This document shows positions 6,828 to 7,375 of a stretch of DNA of 7,375 nt, piece after piece. The position numbers and the translations under genes were made by a program. The stretch comes from Taibaiella sp. GTDB taxonomy: Bacteria > Bacteroidota > Bacteroidia > Chitinophagales > Chitinophagaceae. The stretch is taken from positions 1 to 7,375 of the forward strand of contig JACFNS010000117.1 of assembly GCA_019454705.1 (NCBI GenBank), in the 5' to 3' direction. Positions within the stretch are counted from its first letter, which is position 1. Every line of letters starts with the position of its first letter. The notes beneath the pieces are model-generated. The model did no database searches. It was given only the letters and a program-made list of their open reading frames with translations, and had not been told where the DNA came from.

Positions 6828-7375
6828 TTAAAAAATCGTAACCCCGGCATTCCAGCCTACCCAGCTACTGAGGTTGGTGCTGTAAGTGGTACGCTTGTAG
6901 CCCGGGGGCAGAATATCCGTTTTATAGCCTTCTACTTTGGGCTGCTTATTATCCCAGTACCCGGAATAAGACGGACCTGCAAACAGTGAAATATACCTGC
7001 CAAGATGCACATTCAGGTTCAGTTGCAGCCTCACCATACTGTTTACTTCTGACCAATTGCCGAGATAGATGGCATGGCCTGTCAATTCAGGATTAATAGA
7101 AAATCTTTTGCTGAGGGGGAGTTCGCTACCATAACCTATACCCAACGTATAGGAGTTGTTCCCCTGTTGTAATACAGAACCAGCCGTATAAATATTGTAC
7201 AACCAATGCGTACCGGTTTTCAACGCTACATTATACGTGAACACCTCGTTGGCAGAAAGTGATACCTTATGATAGCCCTTTACTACGAAACTGAACAGGC
7301 CGATCCCTACGCCGGAGGAACTATCCGCAATATTGACCAGCCCTATCTGCGCTCCCCGCAGCCTTGTTGCATAAT
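6828..7375 (-). CDS. Second LA_2272-like repeat-barrel protein, C-terminal part (5' end beyond window)
   Basis: The frame is open from the right edge to the TAA at 6828-6830, giving 181 visible residues. A GTG at 7244 could be read as a start, but in-frame coding continues upstream with clear repeat sequence (RGAQIGLVNIADSS, then IGLFSF), so the gene begins outside the window. The visible part aligns by eye with residues from about 220 of the next gene: GAQIGLVNIADSS against GVQLSGFINIADSC, KTGTHWLYNIYTAG against RSGGKYLYGIVGIG, LPLSKRFSINPEL against LPLSKGFRLNGEL, and LFAGPSYSGYW against IFAGPTYNYSF. It is therefore a tandem paralogue with the same plan: surface repeats followed by a beta-strand-rich outer-membrane-like end, closing in GVTIF. 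The repeat flavour here is QIGLVNIA rather than QxAGFxNIA. It lies 63 nt upstream of its paralogue and is probably in the same transcript. Its function is unknown. Confidence 0.8.
   Translation of the reverse strand, partial: YATRLRGAQIGLVNIADSSSGVGIGLFSFVVKGYHKVSLSANEVFTYNVALKTGTHWLYNIYTAGSVLQQGNNSYTLGIGYGSELPLSKRFSINPELTGHAIYLGNWSEVNSMVRLQLNLNVHLGRYISLFAGPSYSGYWDNKQPKVEGYKTDILPPGYKRTTYSTNLSSWVGWNAGVTIF

Noticed and set aside
7242..7244. GTG at 7244 as the start of a 138-aa gene
   Set aside because: In-frame sequence upstream encodes clear LA_2272-like repeats up to the window edge, so the gene starts outside the window.

Overview
The window looks like part of a Bacteroidota chromosome, most likely of the Chitinophagia or Sphingobacteriia type. 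This is inferred from the gene families: a TonB-dependent receptor with an N-terminal carboxypeptidase-regulatory-like domain, a TPR sensor histidine kinase with an amino-terminal signal peptide, and two outer-membrane-type proteins with LA_2272-like surface repeats. Weak or absent Shine-Dalgarno sequences and one near-consensus Bacteroidota promoter (TTTG-N19-TATTTTG) agree with this. No RNA gene, CRISPR array, insertion sequence, phage gene or attachment site was seen.

Almost everything is on the minus strand, so transcription runs from high to low coordinates. First come two related repeat-barrel proteins: one cut by the right edge (6828-7375) and one complete (5589-6764), 63 nt apart. An 85-nt leader with two small overlapping hairpins separates the second from a 799-aa TonB-dependent receptor (3104-5503). 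These three could form one outer-membrane transcription unit, which ends at a strong hairpin terminator at 3052-3079.

A second unit starts at the probable promoter at 2991-3020. It holds a TPR sensor histidine kinase whose reading frame is broken once (5' fragment 2617-2934, body 965-2602). A single -1 shift at a GGGG run (2641-2644) would join the pieces into one protein of about 656 aa with signal peptide, TPRs, one transmembrane helix and a kinase core. It is followed 95 nt later by a secreted L,D-transpeptidase of the YkuD family (147-869) whose active-site motif reads TDGC rather than the usual SHGC. A perfect 19-bp inverted repeat (79-120) serves as terminator between it and the last codons of a convergent plus-strand gene (2-61).

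The common theme is the cell envelope: surface or outer-membrane proteins, TonB-dependent uptake, envelope sensing and peptidoglycan cross-linking. The most notable points are the frame break in the kinase, the 15-residue repeat array and its differently flavoured neighbouring paralogue, and the variant transpeptidase motif. I see ordinary Bacteroidota envelope genes and no clear sign of a wholly new system. No gap between genes exceeds 300 bases.
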